From contig NZ_PPPV01000016.1 of NCBI RefSeq assembly GCF_002901705.1, forward strand, positions 769,693 to 833,692: 64,000 nt of DNA. The letters are read 5' to 3'. This DNA comes from Staphylococcus lugdunensis (GTDB lineage Bacteria > Bacillota > Bacilli > Staphylococcales > Staphylococcaceae). The notes below the pieces were generated by a model. The model was not told where the DNA came from. It did not search any database and worked only from the letters and a program-made list of their open reading frames with translations. Numbering within the stretch: the first letter of the stretch is position 1; each line of letters begins with the position of its first letter. Below are positions 1 through 8,598 of this stretch, piece by piece. The position numbers were made by a program, and so were the translations under genes.

Positions 1-48
1 TGCTTGGTTTGTCGAAGCAATTTTAACGCTTATTTTTTACAGTATCTA

Positions 49-663
49 TCACAGCATTAGATGTCGTTTACGAATCGTACCATCTTTGTGTGATACATTA
101 ACACTATAGCTGCACGCATTTGTCAAATCTACTAGTGTCAAATACATATTATGTCCTGCCCCTGTATCAATATCTATCATGCCGGTTTCAATATGGATTT
201 CTTCTTTTGAATAACCCAATTTATAATTTGGCACATGGCCATGGATAATTGTTTTGCCTTTGATTTGATGCTGATTTAATGCTACTGAATGATGCGCAGT
301 TACATGTTCACACTGCTGTTTATCTATGGGGACCCGCACATCGATACCAGCATGCACAAAAATGTATGAATCTAACACTTTGATATACGGCAGTCCACTC
401 AAAAATTTATGCCAAGCCTGTGCCTCGCTATCCTGTCTTTCTAACCAACGTAATTCATGATTTCCAACAAGCGCTATAGCTCCTTTGTTGACTAATTTTT
501 GAACTAACCGTAATGTCCCAACCGAATCTGGACCATTATTTACATAGTCTCCAAGTAATACGAGTTGGTCTGTTTCTGCATTATATACTGCCTCACTTAG
601 TAGTTTGATTAAAGCATCTCTATGACCATGAATATCTGAGGCAACTAATATTCGTTGCGGCAT
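49..663 (-). CDS. Metallophosphatase, PPP/calcineurin-like
   Basis: A 204-residue soluble metallophosphoesterase. The full PPP-type metal-site series is present in order: SDIHG near residue 9, GDYVNNGPDS near 38, GNHE near 67, FVHAG near 102 and HGHVPNY near 140. Such enzymes hydrolyse phosphomonoesters, phosphoproteins or diadenosine polyphosphates; the substrate cannot be read from sequence. It lies 41 bases downstream of the ABC permease gene on the same strand, so it is probably the last gene of that operon and may dephosphorylate the imported solute (inference). Family assignment is secure; substrate is not. Confidence 0.85.
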   Translation of the reverse strand: MPQRILVASDIHGHRDALIKLLSEAVYNAETDQLVLLGDYVNNGPDSVGTLRLVQKLVNKGAIALVGNHELRWLERQDSEAQAWHKFLSGLPYIKVLDSYIFVHAGIDVRVPIDKQQCEHVTAHHSVALNQHQIKGKTIIHGHVPNYKLGYSKEEIHIETGMIDIDTGAGHNMYLTLVDLTNACSYSVNVSHKDGTIRKRHLML

Positions 664-704
664 ACGCTTGTATCAACTCCTCTTGTACTGAGTCCATTAC
701 ACAT

Positions 705-2363
705 CTAAGACTGCTGGACACTGCTTTTTCGTTGGTAGACCTCTAACGCGATTAATATCACTGATGTAATACCAATGGACATCAATGCCATCGCCATACC
801 TTGCGCAGAGTCACCTTGTTCAAACTGGCGATAGATAAATGTTGATGAAGTATCCGTATTCGGTGGTCGTAGCATCAATGAAGCGACTAATTCACGCATA
901 GAAATACAGAATATTAAAATCCAGCCAGATATCATACCCGGTTTCAATAATGGTAATGTAATCGTTCTAAATAATGTCCAGCCATGACTACCTGAAATTG
1001 CAGCTGCTTCATATAAATTAGGGCTTAACGTTCTTTCCACATTTTTAATATTCTGTACGGCATATGGAATATAAAGTACAGTGTAAGCAACCACCAGAAT
1101 AGCAATCGTATTATAAATAGGTAATATGTTGTATCGGTTATTCCAAAACAATATCAATCCAATCACAACAATAATACCCGGCACAGTATTTGGAAGCAGA
1201 CTTGTAAAATCAATTAATCGACTTAGCATACTTTTGTGTTTTGTAATTAAGACACACCATAAACCAATGACAGTAGCCAATGTCGCTGCTATCGTTGCAA
1301 GCATGATACTGTTAAACAGTGCAATACCACCATTACCCATCAATACATTGATAAAATTATTAATTGTAAAATTGCTAAAATGAAAGCCAGCAGCTAACTT
1401 TTTCATAAAGGCACTGACAAAAATGCTCGCGTACGGTAAGACAATCGTCACAAACAATTCAACCACAACAAACGCATAGCATAGTATATTCCATGATGAT
1501 GCTTTATGAATCTTTACTTGATGACCTTTACCAGAATCAGCTTGAATATTAGTACGCGTTTGAACCCATTGTTGGAATGCCCATACGGTCATGCTAACGG
1601 CCAATAACAAACTCGATAACAATGCCGCACGTTGAAAATCAATCGGCCAAATCGACGCACTGTGATGAATTTCTGAAGTAAGTACGTGAAAGCCAATTCG
1701 ATTCCCCATTGTAACTGGTGTTCCAAACTCTCCAATTGTTTTAACAAATACTAATAGTGCCGCCATGCTGTAACCTGAGATAAATTGTGGCACGATGATT
1801 TTTCTAAAACGATACATAAACGAACCGCCATATATTTCAGCCGCTTCTTCTTGTGATTGATGTATTGTCAGTAAAGCATTTTTTAGCATGACATATAAAA
1901 ATGGCGTTAAATGGCAACTCATAATAAGTACCATGCCAAAAAAGCTAAAGAAATACGGTGTTATATGTGCAAAGATAGGACTAATTTGCTCAAGCAAACC
2001 ATTGCGCTGCATTGTCAGCATCCAACCCATAGCACCAATATATGGTGGCACCATGAATGGAATCATAATCATCATATCTAACCATTGATGTTTTACTAAC
2101 GTCGTTTTAGTCATAATAAAACTTAATGGTAAGGCAATAACTGTACTTAGAATCAATACTGAAATACCTAAAACAATTGAATTCCATAATATTTTTAAGT
2201 GATAGCTTTCAAATAACTGTGATATATTACCTACAAAAGTATTTTCTTCAGACGGTACAAATCCTTTAAAAAGTATTAAACATAAGGGCATGATGATAAG
2301 CAAAAAGAGCACGACACTAGCTAATATTTGATTAGTTTTTAACATGAGTTTGTTTTGTGGCAT
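705..2363 (-). CDS. ABC importer permease, fused double domain (FbpB/AfuB type)
   Basis: A 552-residue membrane protein with about twelve predicted helices and two binding-protein-dependent permease domains in one chain. Each half has an EAA loop that docks on the ATPase: EAAEIYGGSFMYRFRK near residue 173 and EAAAISGSHGWTLFR near 450. Fused permeases of this kind serve iron(III), hexose-phosphate and 2-aminoethylphosphonate importers. It starts one base after the stop of the binding-protein gene, so the two are translationally close. Substrate is open; no Fur box precedes the operon, which argues against a dedicated iron role. Confidence 0.85.
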   Translation of the reverse strand: MPQNKLMLKTNQILASVVLFLLIIMPLCLILFKGFVPSEENTFVGNISQLFESYHLKILWNSIVLGISVLILSTVIALPLSFIMTKTTLVKHQWLDMMIMIPFMVPPYIGAMGWMLTMQRNGLLEQISPIFAHITPYFFSFFGMVLIMSCHLTPFLYVMLKNALLTIHQSQEEAAEIYGGSFMYRFRKIIVPQFISGYSMAALLVFVKTIGEFGTPVTMGNRIGFHVLTSEIHHSASIWPIDFQRAALLSSLLLAVSMTVWAFQQWVQTRTNIQADSGKGHQVKIHKASSWNILCYAFVVVELFVTIVLPYASIFVSAFMKKLAAGFHFSNFTINNFINVLMGNGGIALFNSIMLATIAATLATVIGLWCVLITKHKSMLSRLIDFTSLLPNTVPGIIVVIGLILFWNNRYNILPIYNTIAILVVAYTVLYIPYAVQNIKNVERTLSPNLYEAAAISGSHGWTLFRTITLPLLKPGMISGWILIFCISMRELVASLMLRPPNTDTSSTFIYRQFEQGDSAQGMAMALMSIGITSVILIALEVYQRKSSVQQS

Positions 2364-2364
2364 A

Positions 2365-3387
2365 TTATCTCATCAATTCCGTAAATTGTTTTAATACTTT
2401 TTCACTTTTGTCTGATAAATTTTCCCAATCATATTTATATTCTTTAATATCTTGACGTTTAGCTTTACCTTTTTTCTTTTCTGCAGCTTTATCTGCTGGA
2501 ATTAAATAATGGTCATCCACTTGCTTTTGTCCTTTTTTACCAGTGACATAATCCATGTATTGTTTGGCCAGTTCTTTATGTTTTGATGATTTTAAAATAA
2601 ATGCAGGTCTTGGTGAAATTGCTGTACCTGATTCTGGATATTTAATATCTACTGGTTCACCGTTCGCTTTAGCTTTATAGACCATGTAATCGACACCACC
2701 ATAAACAACATCATTGTCGCCTTTAATAACTGATTCTAATGCTGGTTTATTAGCACCTGCTTGTTTCATACCATTGTCTTTTAATTTTTTATATTCATCC
2801 CAAGCTTTATCCCCTTCGTTATTCACTTTTATAGATAATAAATCTAAGGCAGTTCCTGATTCTGATGGATCTGGAATCGCAATTTTATTTTTATATTTAG
2901 CGTTAGTTAAATCCTTAACATCTTTAGGTGGTTGTTTTACTGCTTTGGTATTATATGACAAGCCTAATGCGCTACCGCTGAAACCGTAATAATAACCTTT
3001 GCTATCAATCCAATCTTTATACAATTTATTATGATTCTTAACTTTGTAAGGTTCGATTAAGCCTTTTTTCTTATAATCAAGTGCAGCAGGTAATGATGCG
3101 AGTTGTACGACATCCGCTTTCGGATTATCTTTTTCTGCTTCTAAGCGACCTAAAATTTCGCCCGTCGTCCCTTGAAAGACTTCTACTTTTTTGCCACTTT
3201 CTTTTTCAAATTCTTTTACCATATCTTTGACTAAATCATCAGGTCCAGCTGCATAAAGAACCAATTTATCTTTACTGCCAGAACTTGAGTCGGACTTGTT
3301 ATTGCCGTCTTCTGATTTATTTTGACATGCCGTAAGTACTAAGACTGCCACTATCGTTAAAACGAAATATTTGATTAACTGTTTCAT
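2365..3387 (-). CDS. Lipoprotein solute-binding protein, FbpA/AfuA-like
   Basis: A 340-residue extracellular binding protein. The N-terminus is a lipoprotein signal with lipobox LTAC (Cys21), followed by a Ser/Lys/Asn-rich linker. The mature part has features of periplasmic-binding family 1/AfuA: the opening KLVLYAAGPDD, the GRLEAE segment and the DPSESGTA stretch near residue 174. It captures substrate at the membrane surface and hands it to the fused permease. Family relatives bind ferric iron, sugar phosphates or aminoethylphosphonate. The neighbouring phosphoesterase makes a phosphorylated ligand attractive, but this is inference. Confidence 0.82.
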   Translation of the reverse strand: MKQLIKYFVLTIVAVLVLTACQNKSEDGNNKSDSSSGSKDKLVLYAAGPDDLVKDMVKEFEKESGKKVEVFQGTTGEILGRLEAEKDNPKADVVQLASLPAALDYKKKGLIEPYKVKNHNKLYKDWIDSKGYYYGFSGSALGLSYNTKAVKQPPKDVKDLTNAKYKNKIAIPDPSESGTALDLLSIKVNNEGDKAWDEYKKLKDNGMKQAGANKPALESVIKGDNDVVYGGVDYMVYKAKANGEPVDIKYPESGTAISPRPAFILKSSKHKELAKQYMDYVTGKKGQKQVDDHYLIPADKAAEKKKGKAKRQDIKEYKYDWENLSDKSEKVLKQFTELMR

Positions 3388-3392
3388 GTTTT

Positions 3393-4430
3393 TTATTCCC
3401 CCAAATGAATAAAGTAGTTTTTTGGTATATCAAATGTTAAATACACTGTATCTTCAATATCATGTAATTGCGTATCATAAAACATCACAGTTTCATTAGC
3501 GAGTTGTGCAGTATATTGATATCTTTCTCCTGTAAAATGCATTGTCTTAATGATTGCTTGATTTTCTTGTTCTTCAGCATGTACATGGATATTTTCAGGT
3601 CGAATCAATAAACCATAGGTACCTTCTTTTATCTCATCATTCACTGGCAACTCTAATCCTTGCTTATTAGTAAAAATATGCGTTTGAACTTGCCCTTCAA
3701 TATAGGTTCCTTTGCCAATAAATGTTGCAACCTTTTTACTTTGTGGATTGTAATACAATGATTCGGGCGCGCCTTGCTGAATAATCTTGCCATCACTCAT
3801 CACAGCAATTTCGTCGGACATCGTCATAGCTTCATATTGATCATGTGTCACAAAAATAGCCGTCATACCATAAGTCTTAATTAGCCGCTTGATGAGTAAC
3901 TGCATGTCTTCTCGTAACCCTGCATCTAATGCCGATAAGGGCTCATCCATCAAAATTAATTTCGATTGTGAAATAATTGCTCGCGCCAATGACACCCGCT
4001 GTTGTTGACCACCAGATAATTGATGAATTGCTTTATCATGTTGATCCGCTAACTTCACTTCTGCCAAAGCAGCCATAACCCGTTCTTTCAATTGATTGGT
4101 ATCTTTCTTTACCTTTAGTGGATAAGCTACATTTTGAAACACTGTCATATGTGGCCACAGCGCAAAATCTTGAAAAACCATACCTAAATCTCTATCTCCC
4201 GGTGCCATAAAAGCGTGTTGCTGTGACGAAAAATACACATCGTCATCATTAGTAATCACACCATTATCCGGTGTTTCCAAGCCAGCTATTAATCGCAATA
4301 ACGTCGTTTTCCCACAGCCAGATGTTCCTAATAGTGACAAGAATGTTCCTTGTTTTACAGTCAAATCAATTCCTTGAATAACTTGTTTTGAATTAAAGGA
4401 CTTTGTAATATCACGTAATTCTAAAACCAC
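3393..4430 (-). CDS. ABC importer ATPase (FbpC/PotA-like)
   Basis: A 345-residue nucleotide-binding subunit with Walker A LGTSGCGKTT near residue 35, Q-loop VFQDFALWPHM, signature LSGGQQQRV, Walker B LILMDEPLSALDA and the H-loop FVTHDQYEAM. About 100 C-terminal residues form a TOBE-type regulatory domain. First gene of the operon ATPase, binding protein, permease, phosphoesterase; spacing to the next gene is five bases. Energises the fused permease. Substrate unknown. Confidence 0.88.
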   Translation of the reverse strand: MVLELRDITKSFNSKQVIQGIDLTVKQGTFLSLLGTSGCGKTTLLRLIAGLETPDNGVITNDDDVYFSSQQHAFMAPGDRDLGMVFQDFALWPHMTVFQNVAYPLKVKKDTNQLKERVMAALAEVKLADQHDKAIHQLSGGQQQRVSLARAIISQSKLILMDEPLSALDAGLREDMQLLIKRLIKTYGMTAIFVTHDQYEAMTMSDEIAVMSDGKIIQQGAPESLYYNPQSKKVATFIGKGTYIEGQVQTHIFTNKQGLELPVNDEIKEGTYGLLIRPENIHVHAEEQENQAIIKTMHFTGERYQYTAQLANETVMFYDTQLHDIEDTVYLTFDIPKNYFIHLGE

Positions 4431-4566
4431 TTTCTCACCTCTTTCACTTATAACTATAGGAAAAGATTGTTAACGAAGTTTAAATATTATATTAACGTCT
4501 CCTCAAAAAAGTATATGTAAGCTATATAGATATATAGATAAAATTTATATTTTGGAGTGTTAACCG
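4431..4566. promoter_or_regulatory. Divergent promoter region, ABC operon / lysR
   Basis: 136 bases separate the divergent ATPase and LysR genes, the usual geometry for a LysR-controlled target. The region is AT-rich, with a TATAGATATATAGATA stretch and the lysR ribosome site TTTGGAGTG. I see no Fur-box palindrome. The LysR operator (T-N11-A class) cannot be placed with confidence. Confidence 0.45.
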
Positions 4567-5436
4567 ATGAATACAAAACAAATGCTTATTTTTAAACATT
4601 TTGTGGAATATCAAAATGAAAATATGGTCGCAGAAAAACTGAATATTACACAACCTACTGTCACATTTCACCTTAAAAATTTAAATCAACGCTATGGCAC
4701 ACCGCTATATCATAAAAAGGGGAAGCATTTTAAACTCACTGAAGCTGGAGAATTACTATTTCGTAACAGTAATAAACTATTGTATTTAATGCAGGAAACA
4801 GAAGATATTTTGGAAGACTACCGGCAGTCTAAGCGTGGCACTTTAAAAATCGGCGCAAGTCATGCACCGGTTTATCACATTTTGCCGCATATACTTAAAA
4901 ACTATCTTCAAGCTTACCCGCATATTCAAATTGATTTGATAGTTGATACTGCACCCAATATTATAGAAAAGCTACGTCATCGAGAAATAGAAATCGGCGT
5001 TATTTCAGAAAAAGGCTTTTATGACGACGATATCAAAGTCAAGCGCTTTACTGATAATCCTTTAATGGTCGCAATGGATTGCCACCATCCACTCGCAGCT
5101 CAAGAACATTTAACATTGACCGATATTACACAGTATCCGTTTATATTACATAGCGGGGGTTCTACTAGACAAAGTATTGAAGAATGGCAAACAGAAAATT
5201 TTGTGGATTTACCAGTACGTATGCAAGCCAATAGCGTAAGTAGTATTTTAGAAATGTTGAAAGACGCAGATTATTTAAGTCTAATTAGTGAGCGCGCATT
5301 AAGTAACAATCCATACATCACCGCTAAAACACTTCCCCATGCACCCGCTCCTAGACACATTTCATTAATTTATCGTGAGGATCAATATATGACACCTATT
5401 ATTCAGAACTTTATATCATTAATGTACGAAAGTTAA
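4567..5436 (+). CDS. LysR-family transcriptional regulator
   Basis: A 289-residue LysR protein: an N-terminal winged helix-turn-helix (residues 1-60, with LNITQPTVTFHLKNL as the recognition region), a linker helix, and a periplasmic-binding-like effector domain from about residue 90. It is divergent from the ABC importer/phosphoesterase operon, so it most likely activates that operon in response to the imported solute. The start ATG follows TTTGGAGTGTTAACCG. Specific ligand unknown. Confidence 0.88.
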   Translation: MNTKQMLIFKHFVEYQNENMVAEKLNITQPTVTFHLKNLNQRYGTPLYHKKGKHFKLTEAGELLFRNSNKLLYLMQETEDILEDYRQSKRGTLKIGASHAPVYHILPHILKNYLQAYPHIQIDLIVDTAPNIIEKLRHREIEIGVISEKGFYDDDIKVKRFTDNPLMVAMDCHHPLAAQEHLTLTDITQYPFILHSGGSTRQSIEEWQTENFVDLPVRMQANSVSSILEMLKDADYLSLISERALSNNPYITAKTLPHAPAPRHISLIYREDQYMTPIIQNFISLMYES

Positions 5437-5482
5437 CATGCATTTTAGATAAAAATCAAAACGGGTTAACATGTTTAGAAAA

Positions 5483-5542
5483 ATAAGACACCATCGTCTC
5501 ATTTAATAAACACTACTAAATTAAATGAACGAGGTGTCTTAT
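5483..5542. repeat. Long imperfect inverted repeat after lysR
   Basis: Arms 5483-5507 and 5520-5542 pair over roughly 23 bases (ATAAGACACC against GGTGTCTTAT at the outer ends) around a short loop. It lacks a clean U-tract, so it may be a terminator for lysR or a trace of a small mobile element. The following bases to 5699 hold no gene I can support. Confidence 0.5.
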
Positions 5543-5699
5543 ATATAAAATCGATTACGTAACGCAACATACGCTATCAATAGATATTGCCGTTTTCATA
5601 CATTCAAATCATACCTCTTACTATCATAAGGATATTGAGGAAATCCTGCTCGAAGAAAAGATTTTTTGCTGTAATTTTGCACTAGACCTCACTGTCTGT

Positions 5700-6491
5700 C
5701 TAGTAATTATCAAATATCAGATTTGTTTTAAGTTGATCACGTTGCTCGTGTATACCTAAATCATTGAGCTTATTAACGATGTCCTTTTGAGCTTTTTTGG
5801 CTTCTGCTTCTGTTTTCACTTTAGTTGATATTTCAACGATATTTTGATTTTTTACATCCCAATTTTCAATTTTAATATCATGATTATTGATAGTACCTTT
5901 GTGACGTTCGAAATGAACTGGACCAATTAATGTTGGTTGTGTGATTGCTGCAAGCTTATTTTTGTATGGGCTCGTGGCAAATGATTTAAATAATGTTAAG
6001 CTTTGAGCTGCATTAGGCATTTCTAACCCTTTTAAATCTGTATCTGCTTTGGCTTCCTTTGTTACACTTAGTGTTTGACTATTCTCGCCATACTCAACTT
6101 CAAACTCGTCACCATTGTAACCGTCTGCTTTCGCTTGTTTAATTGCTTGATCTACTTGATTATTTACGATTGGATAGCGCTTTTTGTATTGTAATGCATA
6201 TTTTTTATCCTTTTCACTTTTTCGCAGTCTATATGTGACTTTATCTTTGTAATTTGAACGTTCTTTGTTATCCAGAAAAGCGACGTTAAAGTCTTCATCT
6301 TTATCTTCAGAACCCAGTGCTTCTAAAACATCATGTTTAATATGACGATTATCTTTGACCACTTTATCACTATCGACATATACTTTCACCTCATATTGAT
6401 CTGCTGCAGCATATGTATAGTGATGTGTAATACCGCTGCATATCAATAATACTGTTGTAGCTATACCCACTTTTAAACCTTTCAATTTCAT
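5700..6491 (-). CDS. Secreted protein, CYTH-like fold suspected
   Basis: A 263-residue exported protein. The chosen ATG lies seven bases after AGGAGG; an ATG two codons upstream overlaps the spacer and is less likely. Residues 1-30 form a signal peptide (LKVGIATTVLLIC, ending near TYAAA). The mature part is charged and alternates short strands: VTYRLRK, KYALQYKKRYP, EFEVEYG and KIENWDVKNQNIVEIS. This order of basic and acidic strands recalls CYTH/triphosphate-tunnel proteins, but I could not verify the EXEXK signature, so the family is tentative. No lipobox or wall anchor. Monocistronic. Confidence 0.55.
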   Translation of the reverse strand: MKLKGLKVGIATTVLLICSGITHHYTYAAADQYEVKVYVDSDKVVKDNRHIKHDVLEALGSEDKDEDFNVAFLDNKERSNYKDKVTYRLRKSEKDKKYALQYKKRYPIVNNQVDQAIKQAKADGYNGDEFEVEYGENSQTLSVTKEAKADTDLKGLEMPNAAQSLTLFKSFATSPYKNKLAAITQPTLIGPVHFERHKGTINNHDIKIENWDVKNQNIVEISTKVKTEAEAKKAQKDIVNKLNDLGIHEQRDQLKTNLIFDNY

Positions 6492-6724
6492 ATACATTCC
6501 TCCTTTAATACTAATGATAGAAGAATAATATGACCTCAGTTTAAGATTTTTGTTAAATCACCACTAATTTTTATAAACATATTCTATAGTTATATTTATT
6601 ATGCCGCGAATGCATTTTTAATTATTTAAGCGTGTCTTCCATTTTTGTGATAAAAGTCAGTATAGAAGCAAATTGCACTGTTTGATATAACGTGATAAAT
6701 TTTTAAAGGGAGTTGTTTTTATAT

Positions 6725-6919
6725 ATGAAAATTAAGATGTATATTTTTTCTTTATTGATTTGTTTTATTGGATTCTTTGTCACATATTATTTGTTTGAAT
6801 TAATCGTAGGTAACCCTATTACAGTTGGGGAAGGTTTAGTAGGCGCTCTAGGATTTACATGTGTTATTGGTATTTTTTCACTCTTGTCTCTTTTTTTAAA
6901 AAGAAATAACGATAAATAG
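6725..6919 (+). CDS. Small two-helix membrane protein
   Basis: A 64-residue protein with two hydrophobic helices (about residues 4-26 and 34-56) and a basic tail KRNNDK. GGGAG at 6708-6712 lies twelve bases before this ATG. An upstream in-frame TTG at 6713 abuts the ribosome site and is unlikely. No family recognised. It stands alone between minus-strand genes. Confidence 0.5.
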   Translation: MKIKMYIFSLLICFIGFFVTYYLFELIVGNPITVGEGLVGALGFTCVIGIFSLLSLFLKRNNDK

Positions 6920-6989
6920 TTCTGTTAAAAGTGATTACCATGAATACGCAAACGCTATCGGTTTCTACTAGGAGCATTTTCCACGTCTA

Positions 6990-7005
6990 TGTTTCATGTG
7001 AAACT
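6990..7005. promoter_or_regulatory. parS-like site
   Basis: TGTTTCATGTGAAACT matches the Firmicute ParB (Spo0J) binding consensus TGTTTCACGTGAAACA at 14 of 16 positions, with a C-to-T change at the centre and a final A-to-T. It sits in non-coding sequence. parS sites cluster around the replication origin; distance to the origin is unknown here. Confidence 0.4.
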
Positions 7006-7025
7006 TTATTATTTTCTTACTAATT

Positions 7026-7064
7026 TTAGGCTAGACAACTACTGCCAATATATAGTTCATAGCA
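7026..7064 (-). repeat. Half copy of the GGCAGTAGTTGAC intergenic repeat
   Basis: Read on the minus strand, CTATGAAC through ATATTGGCAGTAGTTG matches the start of the longer repeats at 11497-11580 and 21569-21652. It lacks the hairpin half. It sits at the 3' end of the membrane-protein gene. A weaker copy, TATATTGTCAGTAGTTGACG, lies near 8148-8170. Confidence 0.55.
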
Positions 7065-7676
7065 TCAAACATAATTATGTTTCGAACTGATTTTATTCAT
7101 AATATAACTAACGGTTGAAAAAAGAAGTAAAAACATTTGCTCTTCAGTTGATGTTAAGTAGGTTACAATTACTGCTATAAGGAATATAATTACATAGCCT
7201 AGCCATTGATTGTGCACCATATTCATTATCAATTTAGTACTATAATTACACGTAGCAATAAATGTTATCACATACAGTGCAATCACAATTATAATAGGTA
7301 TTTCAAACTGGTAGTGCTTAACTATTTTTAATCCTAACCCTAGCAACACAATCATTGGAAATAGTGCAAAATAAATAAACTGACTACTTGGAATATCAAT
7401 ACTTTCTTTAAATTTTTCCATATTAAAATCAGGTTTATCTTTTTCTTGCATAAACAAAGTATTGATATGATTGATTTGTTGCATCGTACGCCTGATATAT
7501 AAATAAAAAGGTACCATCATTATCATGAATAACACATTGATACTAATATACTGCAACCATGATTGTGTATTTATGAAGTCTTCAAGCCACACATCTAACT
7601 TGTGATTTAGACCAAACATGTAATAACAGCCTAGCGTAACGAATATAACTAACAACATGCTGTATTTACCTTTCAT
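7065..7676 (-). CDS. Integral membrane protein, DUF3169-like
   Basis: About 203 residues with five or six hydrophobic helices, beginning MKGKYSMLLVIFVTLG. I chose this ATG because AGGAGG lies seven bases upstream; the frame stays open for 35 further codons to an ATG that overlaps the preceding gene's stop, but that start has no ribosome site. Size and topology (a helix pair, a polar loop with DFNMEKFKESID, then further helices) resemble DUF3169 proteins. Function unknown. Probably cotranscribed with the small membrane protein upstream. Confidence 0.6.
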   Translation of the reverse strand: MKGKYSMLLVIFVTLGCYYMFGLNHKLDVWLEDFINTQSWLQYISINVLFMIMMVPFYLYIRRTMQQINHINTLFMQEKDKPDFNMEKFKESIDIPSSQFIYFALFPMIVLLGLGLKIVKHYQFEIPIIIVIALYVITFIATCNYSTKLIMNMVHNQWLGYVIIFLIAVIVTYLTSTEEQMFLLLFSTVSYIMNKISSKHNYV

Positions 7677-7777
7677 GGTTGTTCCTCCTTTAAATTTAAG
7701 GTGCGTCATAACACACTTTGAATCTTCATTACCTTCATGATTGCAGTCAATGCATATCGTTTCTATCAGCTGATTCG

Positions 7778-7939
7778 TCATTTATTATGCTGATTCATCT
7801 CTTTTGTCCATCTAAGTACAAAGACAATAACAACAACACCAAATATTGCCGCAAATAACCAATCTTGCTTTACAATAAAGACAATTGTCGAAATAACAAA
7901 AACCATGGCAATAAGCATTCTTAGTACATTTTTAGACAT
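7778..7939 (-). CDS. 53-residue membrane protein
   Basis: Begins MSKNVLRMLIAMVFVIS and ends KEMNQHNK, with two hydrophobic segments separated by KQDW. GGAGG lies six bases before the ATG, a strong ribosome site. Its stop overlaps an ATG in the frame of the following membrane-protein gene, which suggests an operon. No known family recognised. Confidence 0.6.
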   Translation of the reverse strand: MSKNVLRMLIAMVFVISTIVFIVKQDWLFAAIFGVVVIVFVLRWTKEMNQHNK

Positions 7940-8218
7940 CGTTATCCTCCTTTGATGAGAGACTTTAGCTTAATCATATGCTTTATATCTAACGCTGAAC
8001 ATTTGAATTCAATATAAAGCATGTACTTTTCCATTTAAGTATAAGATATATGCAACTCGTATGTTTTGACTTAAATCATAATACATACAATTGTCATTTT
8101 ATATTTACATAAATTACAAATAAAAATGGAAAGCATATTTTCAATCCCGTCAACTACTGACAATATAGCGTTTAGCGCCTAAAAAAATTATATCCTAGAC
8201 TTATTTTAATCCCTATAG

Positions 8219-8371
8219 CTATGCGAATACCTCAGACAATTCAGTGGTGGTATAATGGGCAGCACTATCTTTAAACTTATGTATTGCGTGTCTCATGTAT
8301 GTTTGCTGTTCATCTTTACTTAAACACTGCCAACCCAACCTTCTTCGCTCAATCCAACGACTAAACTTCCT
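8219..8371 (-). pseudogene. Possible decayed coding remnant
   Basis: The minus strand reads for about 50 codons without a stop and with protein-like composition (RWIERRR, DEQQTYMRHAIHKF, ELSEVFA, then TAG). It lacks an in-frame start near its 5' end and has stops immediately upstream. It looks like the C-terminal fragment of a lost gene. The rest of 7940-8500 holds only AT-rich sequence with no supportable gene. Confidence 0.25.
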
Positions 8372-8505
8372 TTAATAACAGACCTTCACAGTAATATTGT
8401 AAAACCAATTACACCCACTTCATAATAAGTCCACAAAATAATTTAAAGCTAAAAATCATACATATGTTAAATTAATATTTTAACAATCCTGATATTTAAG
8501 AATTA

Positions 8506-8560
8506 GTTAAGAATTATTAATAGTTAGTTAATGTGATTGTGTATCTTTTCTTCGTATGAT
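8506..8560 (+). promoter_or_regulatory. sae promoter with SaeR-box-like repeats
   Basis: SaeR binds GTTAA-N6-GTTAA. Here ATTAA-N6-GTTAA occupies 8516-8531 (one mismatch), with another GTTAA at 8506-8510. A -10-like TATGAT lies at 8555-8560, so the downstream GTTAA overlaps the -35 position, as at SaeR-activated promoters. This supports autoregulation of saePQRS. Confidence 0.6.
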
Positions 8561-8598
8561 TAAGCATGTAAACATCACAAAGAAAGAAGGAATAGATT

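Noticed and set aside
4431-4566. Fur box in front of the AfuA-like operon
   Set aside because: No GATAATGATTATC-like palindrome found, unlike at sir and isd.
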